Below are positions 22,277-34,374 of a stretch of 64,000 bases of DNA, one piece after another. The position numbers and the translations under genes are program-made. Under the pieces are notes generated by a model. That model searched no databases, was not told the origin of the DNA, and saw nothing but the letters and a program-made list of their open reading frames with translations. Within the stretch, counting starts at the first letter, position 1, and every line of letters begins with the position of its first letter. The stretch comes from Callorhinus ursinus (taxonomy: Eukaryota > Chordata > Mammalia > Carnivora > Otariidae), in assembly GCF_003265705.1 (NCBI RefSeq), contig NW_020312966.1, positions 20,459,436-20,523,435 on the forward strand. Reading direction: 5' to 3'.

Positions 22277-23404
22277 CTGCACTCTTGAGCTTTGTGTATC
22301 CAAACCTCTTGGCAGTTATTGGCACATGATAGGCACTTAGGGCTAATACCTCTGACTGTTGTGAATCACCTATAACTTCACACGTTACCTGACTCTTCAT
22401 AAAACAGTTAGTGCTCTTTAACGTTTTGTCATATGGTATATAAGTAAGAGAATGGAAGATACAATGTGAAAAATTACTGTGACAGGCAGTTCAGCCCAAC
22501 TGGTTTATCAACAGGGAGTTACTAGTGTCATCCTTATAAATAGCGGATTATGTAATAAACTTACATCTGTGAATACAGTTCAGTCAGTGTTTTGTTTTTT
22601 TTGCCAGTTTTAACTGACATCTGGTGATTGCTGTGGACCCCTTCATCGGGGTGAAAAAGACACATGTACGTGCCTCTTTAAGTGTTTTTGTTTAGTTTGA
22701 TGGGGTTCACAGAATCCTTGAAGTCCACATATATATCCTTAGAGATTCAGGGACTCTTACTAATAACTGGCCTAGGAGGTGGCATTTAGGATGTCCTTGC
22801 TGTTCCACCTGTTCCTTCTATCCTTTGGCCAGAGTTTGAAGCCCACAGATTGCCCAGACTTTCCCTTCTGAGGGATTGGTTCCCCGGGGGTGGGTGGGTG
22901 TTGCCTCTGAAGAGTCCTTAGGGTTTCCTGCTAATTTTCACCACCAGACTTGGTGATACAAAAGGTTCAGTAGAGAGTCCTCAAGCCTCCATTCCCCATA
23001 GCAGCCCCGTCTCTGTGATGTGAGCACTCAGTGCCCTCAGCCACACCAACCCCCTTCTCCACTCATTCCCCAGAAGCATCGGAGACTAGGCTTGGCTTTC
23101 AGTTTAGTGGACATACTACCATGACCCCTCGTGGAGTGATCCTTTACAGATATTAACTCTTCCACATTAATTCAGACTCAGGGGGACTTTAAATAAAAAA
23201 ACCGAAACCAAACAAAACAAAAACCCAGTTGAAGTGGGTCGTCATTAGGTGTAATTGTGCGAACCACTGCCCCACCCCTATCTTGCGGTGTCCAGGTCTT
23301 CGTTTTTGGCAGTGACTGGAGGACAGGCCTTGTCTTGCAAGATAGGCCTTTAGGCTTTGTAAAGAGGATCTGCAGACGGCACCCTAGCAGACTTGTTTAC
23401 ATTT
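22277..23404. other. Intronic DNA without recognised repeat
   Basis: Moderate GC around 22,780-23,100. No gene or element identified. Confidence 0.45.
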
Positions 23405-23770
23405 TCCCAAAATTTTATTATGAAAAATGTCAAATAACTAGCAATGTTGCAAGAATTTCATAGTGAAGAGTCTCTCATTAACATTTTATTACCCTTTATG
23501 TATCAAATATTTACTCATCTCTCCATTTCTAACTATCTATCGATCCAGCTGTTTTCAACACATTTCACATTAAATTGCAGACATTCAAACACTTCTCTCT
23601 AAATGCCTCATCAGACATGTCATTAACTAGAGGTCAGTATTTGTTTACAGTTTTTATGTAAAATTTAGAAGCAATGGGATATGAATATCTTAAGAGCACA
23701 TTTCCTGAGTTTTGACATACGTATACCTGTGTAACTCATATCTATTACAAAACTGTGACTTGGATATTAT
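23405..23770 (-). mobile_element. L1M 3' UTR fragment, antisense
   Basis: 'AATTTTATTATGAAAAATGT', 'ATCTATCGATCCAGCTGTTT', 'ATGTCATTAACTAGAGGTCA', 'TATTTGTTTACAGTTTTTAT' match an ancient L1 3' UTR read in reverse. Confidence 0.72.
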
Positions 23771-24300
23771 TCACATAATATTCATAATGCAAATATAGTA
23801 ACAACCTTGATTTATAGGGAAATGTTCCCTATAAATATAAATTTATATAAATATAAAGTGTTGGTAAATATTCTGTATTTGTTAAGGAAAAAAAGCTATG
23901 AATTCTCTCCATGGAATGATGGAAATGATAGATTAGCTAGTTTTGTGGTGCCTTTCTGAACTGTGTTATGTATTTTTAAGTGTGCTGTTATACAACATAC
24001 TTGGTAAGATATTTTCTTTAAAGATATTTTCTTACCACTGCAGTACTTGCTGTCAACCCTTAAAAAGTATGAGTGAGTTATTTTTCTTTAGCAAATAATT
24101 TTCTTCATCTTATTTTAAAATACTGAAAGCATATTCATGTTTTATACATGGCATTCTCTACATCCTATACAACAAATAACCAACCAAATAAGTAGATAGA
24201 AAAAGGAAAAAAAATTACTTCCAGAAAAACTGTCATGGGGAAGGCAGGAGTTTTATATTCAGGAGAAATAACTGTTGGAGAATGAGAAAACCAACTGAGA
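23771..24300. other. AT-rich intronic DNA
   Basis: Contains an (ATAAATATA)-rich patch near 23,820-23,860. No gene or named repeat. Confidence 0.4.
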
Positions 24301-24313
24301 AGCAAGGCTCTTT

Positions 24314-24516
24314 TCTTTCTTTTTTTTTTTTTTTTTAAAGATTTTATTTATTTATTTGACAGAGAGAGACACAACGAGAGAGGGAACACAAGCAGGCGGA
24401 GTGGGAGAGGAAGAAGCAGGCTTCCCACTGAGCAGGGAGCCTGATGCGGGGCTCGATCCCAGGAGCATCAGGGGTGCTCAGCAGATGCTTAATGACTGAG
24501 CTACCCAGGCTCCCTG
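24314..24516 (-). mobile_element. CAN-SINE, antisense, internal deletion
   Basis: T-run, AAAGATTTTATTTATTTATT, GACACAACGAGAGAGGGAAC, ending 'CTACCCAGGCTCCC'. A perfect 13-bp duplication AGCAAGGCTCTTT lies at 24,301-24,313 and 24,517-24,529. The GACCCTGGGATCATGACCTG segment is replaced by 'AGCATCAGGGGTGCTCAGC', a local rearrangement. Confidence 0.94.
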
Positions 24517-24529
24517 AGCAAGGCTCTTT

Positions 24530-25080
24530 AGTAGAATAAGTTCCTGGTACATGTGGGATCAAGAACATCGGTGAAAGTACTGAGAAGGATAATGTATCAC
24601 CTCTACCTCAAAGGCAGGAGGGGACTAGAAGAAGATGAATGAATTTCAATTTTTCAGTCCTTTTTAGGGGGGGAAAAACATGACGTGATATTTAAATCAT
24701 TTGTGTGACATTTTCCCAAGATCATATTTTTTATTCTGTTCTGTTTACGTTTATTGTATTCTGTTAAATCTTTGACTAGAACTACACTATACCATTCTAT
24801 AACAACCACATATTTGGAAAATACCTTGAAAAGTTTAGGAATCGTAATACAGTCATTGAGTAAGATTATCCTGAATGCATATTATGTATCAGCTACAGGG
24901 CTAGGTAGAAGAATGCGGTGCTGAGTAAGAAGTTATGAGTGAATTTTAACAATTCAGGAAAGAAATATGGTCGTATGAACTCAGAGAGAGGCAGAAGGTG
25001 AGTGGCAAGAATAATTGGGATTAAGGACACAGGTGATTGGTTAGTTCAGAGATGGGACAGTTACAGTTCAGAGATGGCCA
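24530..25080. other. Intronic DNA without clear repeat
   Basis: Possible diverged fragment near 24,850-24,940. A 13-bp word AGTTCAGAGATGG occurs twice at about 25,045-25,082. Confidence 0.4.
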
Positions 25081-25440
25081 GAGCTGTCCTGCAGGTCAGA
25101 TGCAGCCACTAGCTTTGTTGGTACAGCCCGTGATCCAAGAATAAGAGTGTTTTTCACATTTTTAAAGAGCTTGGAAAAATCATAAGCATATTTCATGACA
25201 TGAAAGTTATGTGATATTCAAATTTCAACCCACATAAATAAATTTTTATTGGTATATGTGCTAATGAAACAAGCACTAAATAAAGTTTTATTGGGAAACA
25301 GCCATAATTACTCCAGTTTTGTTGTTTGTGCTATGCTGGCTGAGTTGAGCAGTTATGCCAGAGAATATATGTGGTGCTGTGCAGAAAAGAGCGAATGTAG
25401 GAGGTCTTGGGATGCCTCGCTGGGGGTGAGGGGGATGGAA
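25081..25440 (+). mobile_element. hAT-Charlie terminal region
   Basis: 'CTAAATAAAGTTTTATTGGG', 'AACAGCCATAATTACTCCAG', 'GCTGAGTTGAGCAGTTATGC', 'CAGAGAATATATGTGGTGC' match the well-known terminal sequence shared by Charlie/MER20-type hAT elements. It lies next to the transposase remnant at 25,960-27,640 and probably belongs to the same element or a companion copy. Confidence 0.7.
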
Positions 25441-25959
25441 AGTGGGGTTGACCCTTTTCTGGCACCAGGTTTTAGAATAAACTGGAAGTCTGTAGTTTTG
25501 ATAGTTGTGACTTGTCTGTGACCAGCCCGAAGTACAAATTCTGCCGTCTGTGTCTCCAGTGGGCTGTCCTAGGCTGAAATCTTGTACATGTGTGTCACTA
25601 CGTCTCGCTGCTGGAGAAAGGAGTGCATTCTGTATGGCCTTTCTGGAGAGGAAAAGCTAAGAAGCCTGTGCATGATCCCTCCAGTCGTCATTGATATGTC
25701 CTTGTGTCTTGCCGATTGCTGAGAGAAGCTATAGCCCTGAGGGCAGCAGTCTCCTGAGGACTGTGAGTCCTTCTAGTAAATTGCCAAATAGGTGGGTGGT
25801 CTCAGGTCCCCCGAAACAAAGGAGCTCTCAGCCATTGCGCTGCTGCTCTGCACATGACAGACTGCAGTTACAACTCACACAACAGTGTTTTGAGTAGATG
25901 CATAGTGCTGTTTTTAAAATTTTATTTTTTATTAACATCATTCCAAAACCAAAGAAAAC

Positions 25960-27640
25960 AAAAGTACGCTTTGAATGTCTCACTTTTAAGGCACAGTGGA
26001 GTGTGGATTATTTTGTTATCAAATTAGAAGGCAAAGCATTGTTTGTTTTATGCAGTGGCACTCCATGCAAGAGAAATATGGTCTGCCTTGCCATCATAAG
26101 ACCAAGCACTCATCACAGTATTCCCGGTTCAAAGAAAAGCAGCAGTTAGAAAAATTGGACCGTTTAAAATGGGATACCTGTTTACAGCAGAATTGCTTTA
26201 CAAAAGTAACAAATGAGAATGAGGCTGCAACCCAGTTGTGTCTGATTGGTGCTTTTGTGAGCCGAGCAGGGAGAGCCCCTGGTCAGTAGTGATTTCACGG
26301 GAGCGGCTGGAGACATGTGTCCAGTGGATTTCAGGTGGGTTTCTTTGGCTCTTGGTTAGTCATCAGCCGTCAGTGATGAATGTGAAGTGGCGGAAGGATT
26401 AGCTTCTCTGAACAGCCCTGGGTGGGGCAGTTACAGGTGAGGATACTTTTAAGAAAATGAAGAAGACACTGAGTCAGTACAAGCTGAAGCGGAATCTGCT
26501 ACGATGTGTTGCAACTGGTGATGGTAAAAATACACGTGTGGGAGGAGAAGTCTTAGATTCACAAACTGGGAAAATGTAGGGTGTTTAAAATGTAGAGTCA
26601 TTTATTATTCATCAGCAGACACTGGAAGGAAAATACCTGAATCTGTTGTGTATTGAACCAGAACTGCAGTGGTGAATTTCCTTTTTTCTTTTCTCTTACA
26701 GATTTACCTTTTGTTAGTTCCATGAATTTTTGTCAGAGACTAAAGCTAAAAGTCTTGACTTGCCCTACGACACAGCAGTTGGTGATTCAGTAGGGACAGA
26801 GTTTTACTGTGATTTTTCTAAGGTTGTTGGGGCTGCAATTGAACTTTTGCTGAATGAGAAGAACCACTCTCAACTGTTGTTACTGAACACGAAGTGGCTT
26901 TGGATTAGGTTTGGCTAAAAATTTGATAATATTTCTTAATGAAGTTAATCTAAAATGAAAAGTTGGGGGCCCCTGGCAGGCTCAGTCGGCAGAGCATGTG
27001 ACTCTTGGTCTCAGGGTGGTGAGTTCAAGCCCCATGCTGGGTGTGTAGCCTAGTTTAAAAAAAAAAAAAATGAAAAGTTGAAATGGAACTTACAAGTGAA
27101 ACTCCTAGTATAGTGAAATCATTTTGATAGCAACTAATGTTTGCATCACAAGTAATGTTGGGCTACTCTCCATACTTCATGTGCTGTCCAAACTCCAACC
27201 AAGAAGCAAGCACTCCATTCCCACCCAGATTTGTAGCAGATAAATTTTCTGAGCTCAAACTACAGTTCTAGCAGCATGTTTTGGACCTTAATGCCAGAAC
27301 CAAAGAAACTTCCGTACTTAATCTATTTAAGTGTATAGAGTGAACTCCCACCTGCCTTCCTTGGAAGTGATTAATCTGCATTGTAATGATGTGCTCAAAC
27401 GCAAATATCAAGAGTAGAATTGGGTGGATGCCGTCCAAGTGATGAATTTGCTCAATTAAAATCATATGCCATGTGTTGCTATCAGTATCTGCCATTACCC
27501 ATCTGTGTGAAAAGACATTTTCAAAGATGAAATTAGTAATATCTCTTCACATATCAGTATTAACAGTTGAGTGCTTATAACCAACTTTGATGATGGGGGA
27601 CATTAACTTCGAACCCAAATTAAGTAAAATGTTTTACCCA
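25960..27640 (+). mobile_element. Decayed hAT-Charlie transposase (Charlie8-like), sense
   Basis: Translated pieces in several frames follow hAT order. At about 25,945-26,100 there is a BED-finger-like start with KVRFECLTFKAQWSVDYFV and a following Cys-containing strand. A linker 'NENEAATQ' lies at about 26,210-26,235. 'LKRNLLRCVATGDGKNTRV' is at about 26,480-26,540. A C-terminal dimerisation (hATC) pattern 'THLCEKTFSKMKLVIS' is at about 27,495-27,545. Several frameshifts and stops interrupt it, so it is inactive. The same transposase type was exapted in mammalian genes such as GTF2IRD2, but nothing here suggests a functional gene. Confidence 0.78.
26966..27066 (+). mobile_element. Short CAN-SINE, sense, nested in the Charlie fossil
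   Basis: 'CCCCTGGCAGGCTCAGTCGG', 'CAGAGCATGTGACTCTTGGT', 'GGTGAGTTCAAGCCCCATGC', A-tail. A perfect 14-bp duplication AAAATGAAAAGTTG lies at 26,952-26,965 and 27,067-27,080. Confidence 0.95.
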
Positions 27641-28668
27641 CAAGGAAAGAATTCCATTCTACTCCTTAGGAGATCTGTATTACAAAAATATTGTACTCTG
27701 TTATTAATACATTTTGAATTTTGTTGATTAAAAGCTTAGGGAAATTTGTTGTTTCTCATTATAAAGTACATACCTAATAACCTTGATACTGCCTTTTGCC
27801 TTGGAAAGCTTGGCCTGAAAAAATATTTACTCTCTGTCCCTTCACAGAAAAAAAAAAATTGCCACACCTTTGTTAGTTGATTGAATGTGGAAAGAGGGTG
27901 GTGATGGAAACAGAGAGACATGTTGCCCACAGTTTCTGGCCGGGACATTTTGGCACTCTTCTTGCAGACAGTGAGTTCAAATGAGAACAGGTTTGGTGGT
28001 GAGGCAAAGATGAGTAGTTGAATTTTGGAATGTGTATGTGTGAGATGACTGGGAGATTTTCAGCAGCCAGTTGAAAATTTGGATCTGGGTTTCAGGAGGG
28101 AAATGGGCTAGATTTGCTGTCAGTAGTCTAAGATGGTAATAGAAACCATGGGTGTGGTTTTTAATGTAGTCTGTATTCCTTCAGAACATAAATGCATTTT
28201 TCTCCTGTGTTTTCTATTAGGAAGCAAGGCTAATTTTTCGTGGAGTTGGTGAAATACACACTTGGTCACTAAGTAACTAATGTTCTTTGATTTTTATACT
28301 GAGGGAAATATTTCACATTTCTCTTCTTGACTGCATGATAAAATTCTCTTTCACTGTGTATAACTTTAATTCTCAGCTACAGTACTTGCAGTAGAATCTA
28401 GACGATCTTTTTTGAAGGCTAAAAGCATACATGCATTTTGGCTCCATCAATGTTGCTTGCAGAAACCACAGTGTTTTTATCAGGGAGAAAGCAAAAACTT
28501 GTTTACAGTGGAAAGCATAACAAAATCTGTGATCTTTTTGCCTGAAGACTCTTTCCAAAACAACTTACTGTAACAGACATCTAAGGTCAGTATTTCCTAA
28601 TTAAGACTATTCAGCTGGACCTGGAGCCAGCTCCCACCCCAAGCCATCACTCATAGGGCGCTTCCTTC
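27641..28668. other. Repeat-poor intronic DNA
   Basis: No repeat family or gene recognised. Confidence 0.45.
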
Positions 28669-28681
28669 CACACGCGCGCAC

Positions 28682-28729
<48 letters not shown>
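28669..28729 (+). repeat. (CA)n microsatellite with CG interruptions
   Basis: 61 bp of strict CA/CG alternation, followed at 28,731-28,750 by a (CT)n run. Z-prone and probably length-polymorphic. Confidence 0.96.
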
Positions 28730-28732
<3 letters not shown>

Positions 28733-28750
28733 TGCTCTCTCTCTCTCTCT

Positions 28751-29276
28751 TCCTCCCCGTCCTTAATACTTTGTGCCTTTTAAGTTACTAGTTAGTATCA
28801 GGGGCCATGCCTTCTTTAGCTTAAACTAATATGAGAGAGAAAGATGTTTTATTTCATATCACTAATCACGTTTAATTTTTTTTGCCCTTTTCTGAAACCA
28901 AATTTAGAAATCCAACATGATGAATAGATATATCTCTTTGTTAGCCAACTGTGAGCAGGGAATTTAATGTACTGGTATTTTAGCATATTAGTAATAATGT
29001 TGTATCTGGAGTTTGTGGTGATGAAGTGCTGGCCCAAGGAGGCGACATACTTCTCTCCTTTCTGCTCTTGCTTGTTCTCATCAGAGGGCCTCATTCTAGT
29101 GAATGCTCGGTAAATATTTGTTCATTTGAACTCAATTAAATGAGCTAATTAGAGGGGTAACAGTTGAAGAATAAATAAATTTAGAAAGGAAGAGCCACTT
29201 CAAGATGAGTTGCTCTAGTTCTTGAAGAGTGTATCAAGTGACAGAAAATTGGGGATTGATTGGACTCATCCTTCTT
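28751..29276. other. Intronic DNA; possible short L2/MIR tail
   Basis: 'AATGCTCGGTAAATATTTGTTC' near 29,101 resembles an L2 3' end. The rest is unassigned. Confidence 0.4.
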
Positions 29277-29463
29277 ATTTTTTTTTTAAGATTTTATTTA
29301 TTTATTTGAGAGAGAGATAGCAAGAGACAGCACGAGTGGGGGAGACGGAGAAGCAAACTCTCCCGCTGAGCAGGGAGCCCTATATGGGGATTGATCCCAG
29401 GACCCTGGGATCACGACCTGAGCCAAAGGCAGACGCTTAATCAACTGAGCCACCCAAGCGCCC
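29277..29463 (-). mobile_element. CAN-SINE, antisense
   Basis: T-run, AAGATTTTATTTATTTATTT, GAGCAGGGAGCCCTATATG, 'GGACCCTGGGATCACGACC', 'CTGAGCCACCCAAGCGCCCC'. A short flanking repeat CTTCTT is the only duplication I can see. Confidence 0.93.
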
Positions 29464-29714
29464 CTCTTCTTTTTTATTGTATTCTTAGCTGATTTTTTCT
29501 TTTTAAATATAACTCCCTGAAGAGAGATATTTTTAATTTTGAGTTCTTCTGATAGAAATTACTCAGGAATATACACTGTTTCATATCCCAATTTTATAAT
29601 ATGAAAAAAAGTTAATATGGAAAAGGAAGCAGCAAATCAGTTTGAAGACGTACATAAACTTACAGGTGGACATATCCTTTATTTTGTATTCTATTTTTTT
29701 CCTTCTATTCTTTC

Positions 29715-29967
29715 ACATTTCCTTTATTTTTTTGATTATGGAAAACTTCAAACAGAAAAGAGGGTGGTATAAGGAACCCTCAGGTATTCACCAGGCTGCA
29801 GTAATTATCAACTAATGGGTAATCCATATTATTTTATCTGTCTTACACCATCCCCTGCCCCTTCCTTGTACCAGCACAACTGGATTGTTTTGAAGCAAAT
29901 TCCAGACATTGTATTATTTAACTGGTAAATACAATAGTCATCTATCTCTAAGGAACAAATCTTACTC
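29715..29967 (-). mobile_element. L1M 3' UTR fragment, antisense
   Basis: 'GATTATGGAAAACTTCAAAC', 'GGTATTCACCAGGCTGCAGT', 'AAGCAAATTCCAGACATTGT' resemble an ancient L1 3' UTR read in reverse. Confidence 0.65.
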
Positions 29968-30172
29968 TTTTTTTTAAAGATTGATTTATTTATGAGAGCG
30001 AGAGTGTGTGTGTGAGCATGGGGGGGAGGGGCAGAGGGAGAGGGAGACAGAATCTGATGTAGCCTCTGCACTCAGTGCAAAGCCTGATGCAGGGCTCGAT
30101 CTCACAACCCTAAGATCGTGCCCTGAGCCAAAATCAAGAGTCACATGCTTAACCGAGCCACCCAGATGCGCC
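29968..30172 (-). mobile_element. CAN-SINE, antisense
   Basis: T-run, AAAGATTGATTTATTTATGA, GTGTGTGTGTGAGC, 'GGGCTCGATCTCACAACCC', 'GAGTCACATGCTTAACCGAG', 'CCACCCAGATGCGCC'. Older variant, diverged. Confidence 0.9.
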
Positions 30173-31174
30173 TTTCCTTTTCTTTGTGGGCTAAGAGAAA
30201 AAGAAAGAGTAAAAGAGAAACCAACCCAAATACCATTGTCATACCTAAAATAAAATTAATAGATTTTCAACAAAGACCTTGTCAGTCTGAAAACTTTCAG
30301 AGCTGATGCTCTTTTTTTTTTCCCCCTCCCTCTCCTGCTCCTCCCCACCATCTTTACAATTGGTTCCTCTGACTCAGGACCCAAAGGGAACCACACATTA
30401 CTTTTGGTTGACCTGTCGGCACCACAGCACTAGTGATGTGTCCAAGTTGTCCATCAGACTTACAAGACTCAGATGACTTTAATACTGCTTTTATTTTGAT
30501 GCATAGAAAGAACAAGGGCCGGAGGCATAGCAGTTCCAGCATCTTCACGTCATCGGGAAGCCTAACCTATGTACCCTAATACACAGCTTCTTCTAGCCCT
30601 CACCTGGAATGAACCTTCTAACTTCCATGGTCCACAGCCAAGACGTGTGGTTGCCATCTTGACACAGTGAAGACCCAGCCTTGATTTGTCATAAATTTTT
30701 AGACCATTCTATTAAGTTAGGACTGAGGCCTACACACCATTTCGGTGAAGCAGACATGTTCTGTGTTTATCTGAACCCTGGTGTTTCGAAGGAAACAAGG
30801 CTGACAAGAGGGACACTGAGGTCACTCCCAGGGAAGTCTGCATCAGCTCAGGCCAGTGTTAACTATTCACATGGCCTCTTAAGTATTTTTTCACCTGTTG
30901 TTTGTTTTTTCTCTTTCCTTTCTTTTTTTAAAAATTGATTTTAGGAGACCATTCACCTGCCCTAGAACTTCTCATATTCCACGTTTTGCGTATTGCATCC
31001 TCACAGTGTTATTTAATATGTTTCTTTATCCTGAGTTTCTGCTGTAAAGTGGAAATTAGACCCAGAGTTCAGAATTTTGGCAAGAATACTTCCTAGCAGG
31101 TGGTGTGTACTGCTTGTTGCGACATATCAGAATGCTCGTGTCTAGTTATCTTACTTCTGTTAACCTGTGCTATT
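30173..31174. other. Intronic DNA without recognised repeat
   Basis: Includes a C/T-rich patch near 30,310-30,350. No gene signature. Confidence 0.45.
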
Positions 31175-31430
31175 TGAGTTCATTTGGACTGCTGTAATAA
31201 AATAGCACAGACTGTCTAGTTTATACACAACGGAAATTTATTGCTCACAGCTCATGAGGCTGGGAAGTCCAAGGTCAAGGCACCAGCCAGCATGGTCACC
31301 TAGTGGTGGGGGCCTTCCTCCCGGTTCATAGCCACTGGCTTCTCTCTATGTCCTCACACGGTGGAAAGGGCAAAGGGATCTCTTAGGAGCCTCAGAATTA
31401 TCAGACTGATTTCAATCATGTGGGCTTTCA
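31175..31430 (+). mobile_element. Ancient LTR-type or MER-type fragment, family uncertain
   Basis: 'GAGTTCATTTGGACTGCTGT', 'AATTTATTGCTCACAGCTC', 'GGGAAGTCCAAGGTCAAGG', 'TATGTCCTCACACGGTGGAA' match a very common mammalian repeat of the MaLR-like pattern, but I cannot name it with certainty. Confidence 0.5.
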
Positions 31431-31709
31431 TTTCCCCTTAGGTAAATATCTAGGAGTGGAATGGGCTGAGCCGATTGTACCATTTTATATTTCCACTGAC
31501 ATTTGTGATAGGTCCAGTTGCTCTCTATTGTTGCCAACACTTCATATAGTCAGTTAGCTATCGTAGCAGGTATATAATTATATCTCAGTGTGGTTTTAAT
31601 TTTTATTTCTCTAGTGACTGGTGATGTTGAACATGTATATATCTTTTTTTTTTTCTTATTAGCTTATATGGCATACCGTTTAGTTGTTTATATATATATA
31701 AAGTTGGAG

Positions 31710-31895
31710 GGGCCCCTGGGTGGCTCGGTTGGTTAAGGGTCCAACTCTTGATTTCGGCTCAGGTCATGATCCCAGAATTGTGAGACTGAACCCTGAGTTG
31801 GGCTCTGCACTGGGCACAGAGCCTGCTTAGGATTCTCTCTCTTCCTCTGCCCCTCCCCTACTGCTCTTTCTCTCTCTCTCTAAAAATAAAAAAAA
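31710..31895 (+). mobile_element. CAN-SINE, sense, nested in L1
   Basis: 'GGGCCCCTGGGTGGCTCGG', 'GATTTCGGCTCAGGTCATGA', CT-rich part, A-rich tail. A 10-bp duplication AAAGTTGGAG lies at 31,700-31,709 and 31,896-31,905. Confidence 0.95.
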
Positions 31896-33112
31896 AAAGT
31901 TGGAGACAATTCTTTATTGGATATATATTTTGCAAATATTTTTTACGTTGTATGACTTGTCTTTTTATTTTCTTAACCTTGTTTTTTGAAAAGCAATAGT
32001 TTTAAATTTTGATAAAGCCTTTATCATATTTTAAAATATAATTTATACTTTTTTATGTTCTACTTAAGAAATCTGTGTCCAGTTTGAGGCTGCTAACATT
32101 TTCTCTTTTCCCCTAGAAATTCCATAATTAATTAATTAATCTTTACATTTAGGTCTACTATGTATGCATTTTTGGTTCATTTTTCCATGTTGTATGAGGC
32201 AAGGGTCGAGGTTCATTCTCTTGGATGTACAATTGTTCCAGCACCATTTGTTGAAGAAGAAACCTTTCCCCTTGTCTTGGAACCTTTGTCAGTGATCACT
32301 TGATAGTGTATGCATATGTCTGTTTCTGGATTACCTATTTTGTGTCACTGATCTATGTGTCTACCTTAGTATCAGTTCCCCATTGTGTTGATTAGTGTTG
32401 CTTGAAATCTCATAGCTTGTCTTCCAGCTTCATTCTTCTTTGGACAACTTAGTTATGCCATTCTAGATCATTTGCATTTCTATAAAATTTAGAATCATTT
32501 TTCAGCTTTTACCAGAAAAAAGACCTCTTTTATGATTTTCAAATTTATAAGTTTATAGATAATTTTTGGGAACATTGACATCTTTAAATATTGAGTGTTT
32601 CAATCCATGATCATGGTATATTTTTCTGTTTAATTAGATCTTTAATGCTATAGTGTTTGGTAGTTTTTATTAACAGGTGTTACACATCTTTTGTTAAATT
32701 TTACCTTTAAGGTTTTTTTGGGGGGTGTTACTATAAATGGTATTTTTTAAAAATTTCAATTTCTAAATGCTCATTACTATTATATAAAAGTTTAACTGAT
32801 TTTTGTATACATCCTACCATCTTGTTAAACCTACTTATTAGGTCTGGTAGTGTTTTGTAGATTTCTCGGAATTTTTTGCATAGTCATGTTATCAAACAAG
32901 ATGATTTTACTTCTTTATGATCTCTATGCCTTTAGACTTTTTTTCTTGGCTTATCGCGCTGGCCAAGACTTCCAGCCTAATGTGGAGTAGGAGGATAAGA
33001 ATGTTCCTGATGTCAGGTGGAAAGTCCCAGTCTTTTACCATTCAGAGTAGTGTCAATTGTGGATTTTATTGTGGCTGAGGAAGCTTGATTCCACTTCTAA
33101 TTTGCTAAGAAT

Positions 33113-33319
33113 TTTTTTTAAAGATTTTATTTATTTATTTGTCAGAGAGAGAGGGAGTGAGAGAGAGAGCACAAGCAGGGGGCGCGGCGGGCAGAGGGAG
33201 AAGCAGGCTCCCTGCGGAGCAAGGAGCCCGATGTGGGACTCGATCCCCAGGACCCTGGGATCATGACCTGACTGAGCCGAAGACAGACGCTTAACCAACT
33301 GAGCCACCCAGGCGTCCCA
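33113..33319 (-). mobile_element. CAN-SINE, antisense, nested in L1
   Basis: T/A start, GTCAGAGAGAGAGGGAGTGA, 'GGACCCTGGGATCATGACC', 'CACCCAGGCGTCCC'. A perfect 15-bp duplication TAATTTGCTAAGAAT lies at 33,098-33,112 and 33,320-33,334. A small internal duplication TGACCTGACTGAGCC is visible. Confidence 0.97.
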
Positions 33320-33454
33320 TAATTTGCTAAGAATCTTAATCACAAATGGGTGTTTAGTTTTTTCAAATGCTTTCTCTGCATTAACTGAGATGATCATATG
33401 CATATTTCTTCATTTTTAGTCTTCTGCATTTTATATAGTGAATTACATCAATAG

Positions 33455-33582
33455 TTTTTTTTTTTTTTTTTTTTTTTTTAAGTAGACTCCACACCCATTG
33501 TGGAGCCCAACGCAGGGTTTGAATTTGTGACCCTGGGATCAAGACCTGAACTGAGATCAAGAGTCAGACGCTTAACTGACTC
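33455..33582 (-). mobile_element. CAN-SINE, antisense, lacking its 5' terminus, with a 25-T run
   Basis: A run of 25 T ends at 33,479 and is followed by AAGTAGACTCC and the tRNA-like part ending CTTAACTGACTC. The usual terminal GAGCCACCCAGGCGCCCC is missing. A 10-bp duplication ACATCAATAG lies at 33,445-33,454 and 33,583-33,592, so the truncation was present at insertion. Confidence 0.93.
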
Positions 33583-34374
33583 ACATCAATAGATTTTTAA
33601 GTGTTAAACCACGTTTGCTTTACTGGTATAAATCCCACTTGGTTTTGGTGTACTATTTATCATGCATTTTTGGATTCAATGTGCTAAAATTTTGCAAAGA
33701 ATTTTTAAATTTGTGTTCAAGAGAAATTTTAGTCTGTAGGTTTCTTGAAATTTACCTTTTATATCAGGGAAATGCTGACCTCATCTTTTTATTGGTGTGT
33801 TTATGTTGTTTATATTTAACACACTTATTGATGTGTTGGATTTAATTGCCCCATTTTGCTATTTTCTGTTCATCCCATGTGTTTTTGGTTTCTTTTTTTA
33901 CTGGTCTCCTGCCCTCTTTTACATGAAATGTGAATTTTTATTATTCTGTCTATTTTGGTCCAATTTTCTTGGTAGCTGCTCTATAGTTTACAGTATTTAT
34001 ATTTAAATTCTACATCTTCATTCCAAGTTATATCACTCCAGATTTGTTTAAGAACCTCATAAGCCGTATACCGTTACATCCCCCTTCTTGATTCATTGTC
34101 ATCCTACAGTTTATTTTTTTCTGTAAACCGTATTAATACATATGGTTTCCTGTCACTCCATCTTGTCCAGAAGCAAAAGTCTTTTTTGCCAGTGTTTTAT
34201 TTAGCATTTTTTTGCATTGATATTCCTGAGAATGGTTATAGGTTCCTTTTTTGGATTCTTTGTGAAGTTTTGGAATTATTGTCATGTTTGCTTAATAAGC
34301 AAAGTATTGGATAAGTATCTTGTTTCTCTGTTTTTAAGAATAGTTTACATAGCACTTGTACCATCTGATTTCTT

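Noticed and set aside
25898..26289. Possible domesticated transposase gene
   Set aside because: The hAT-like peptide pieces lie in different frames with stops and frameshifts. Treated as a fossil.
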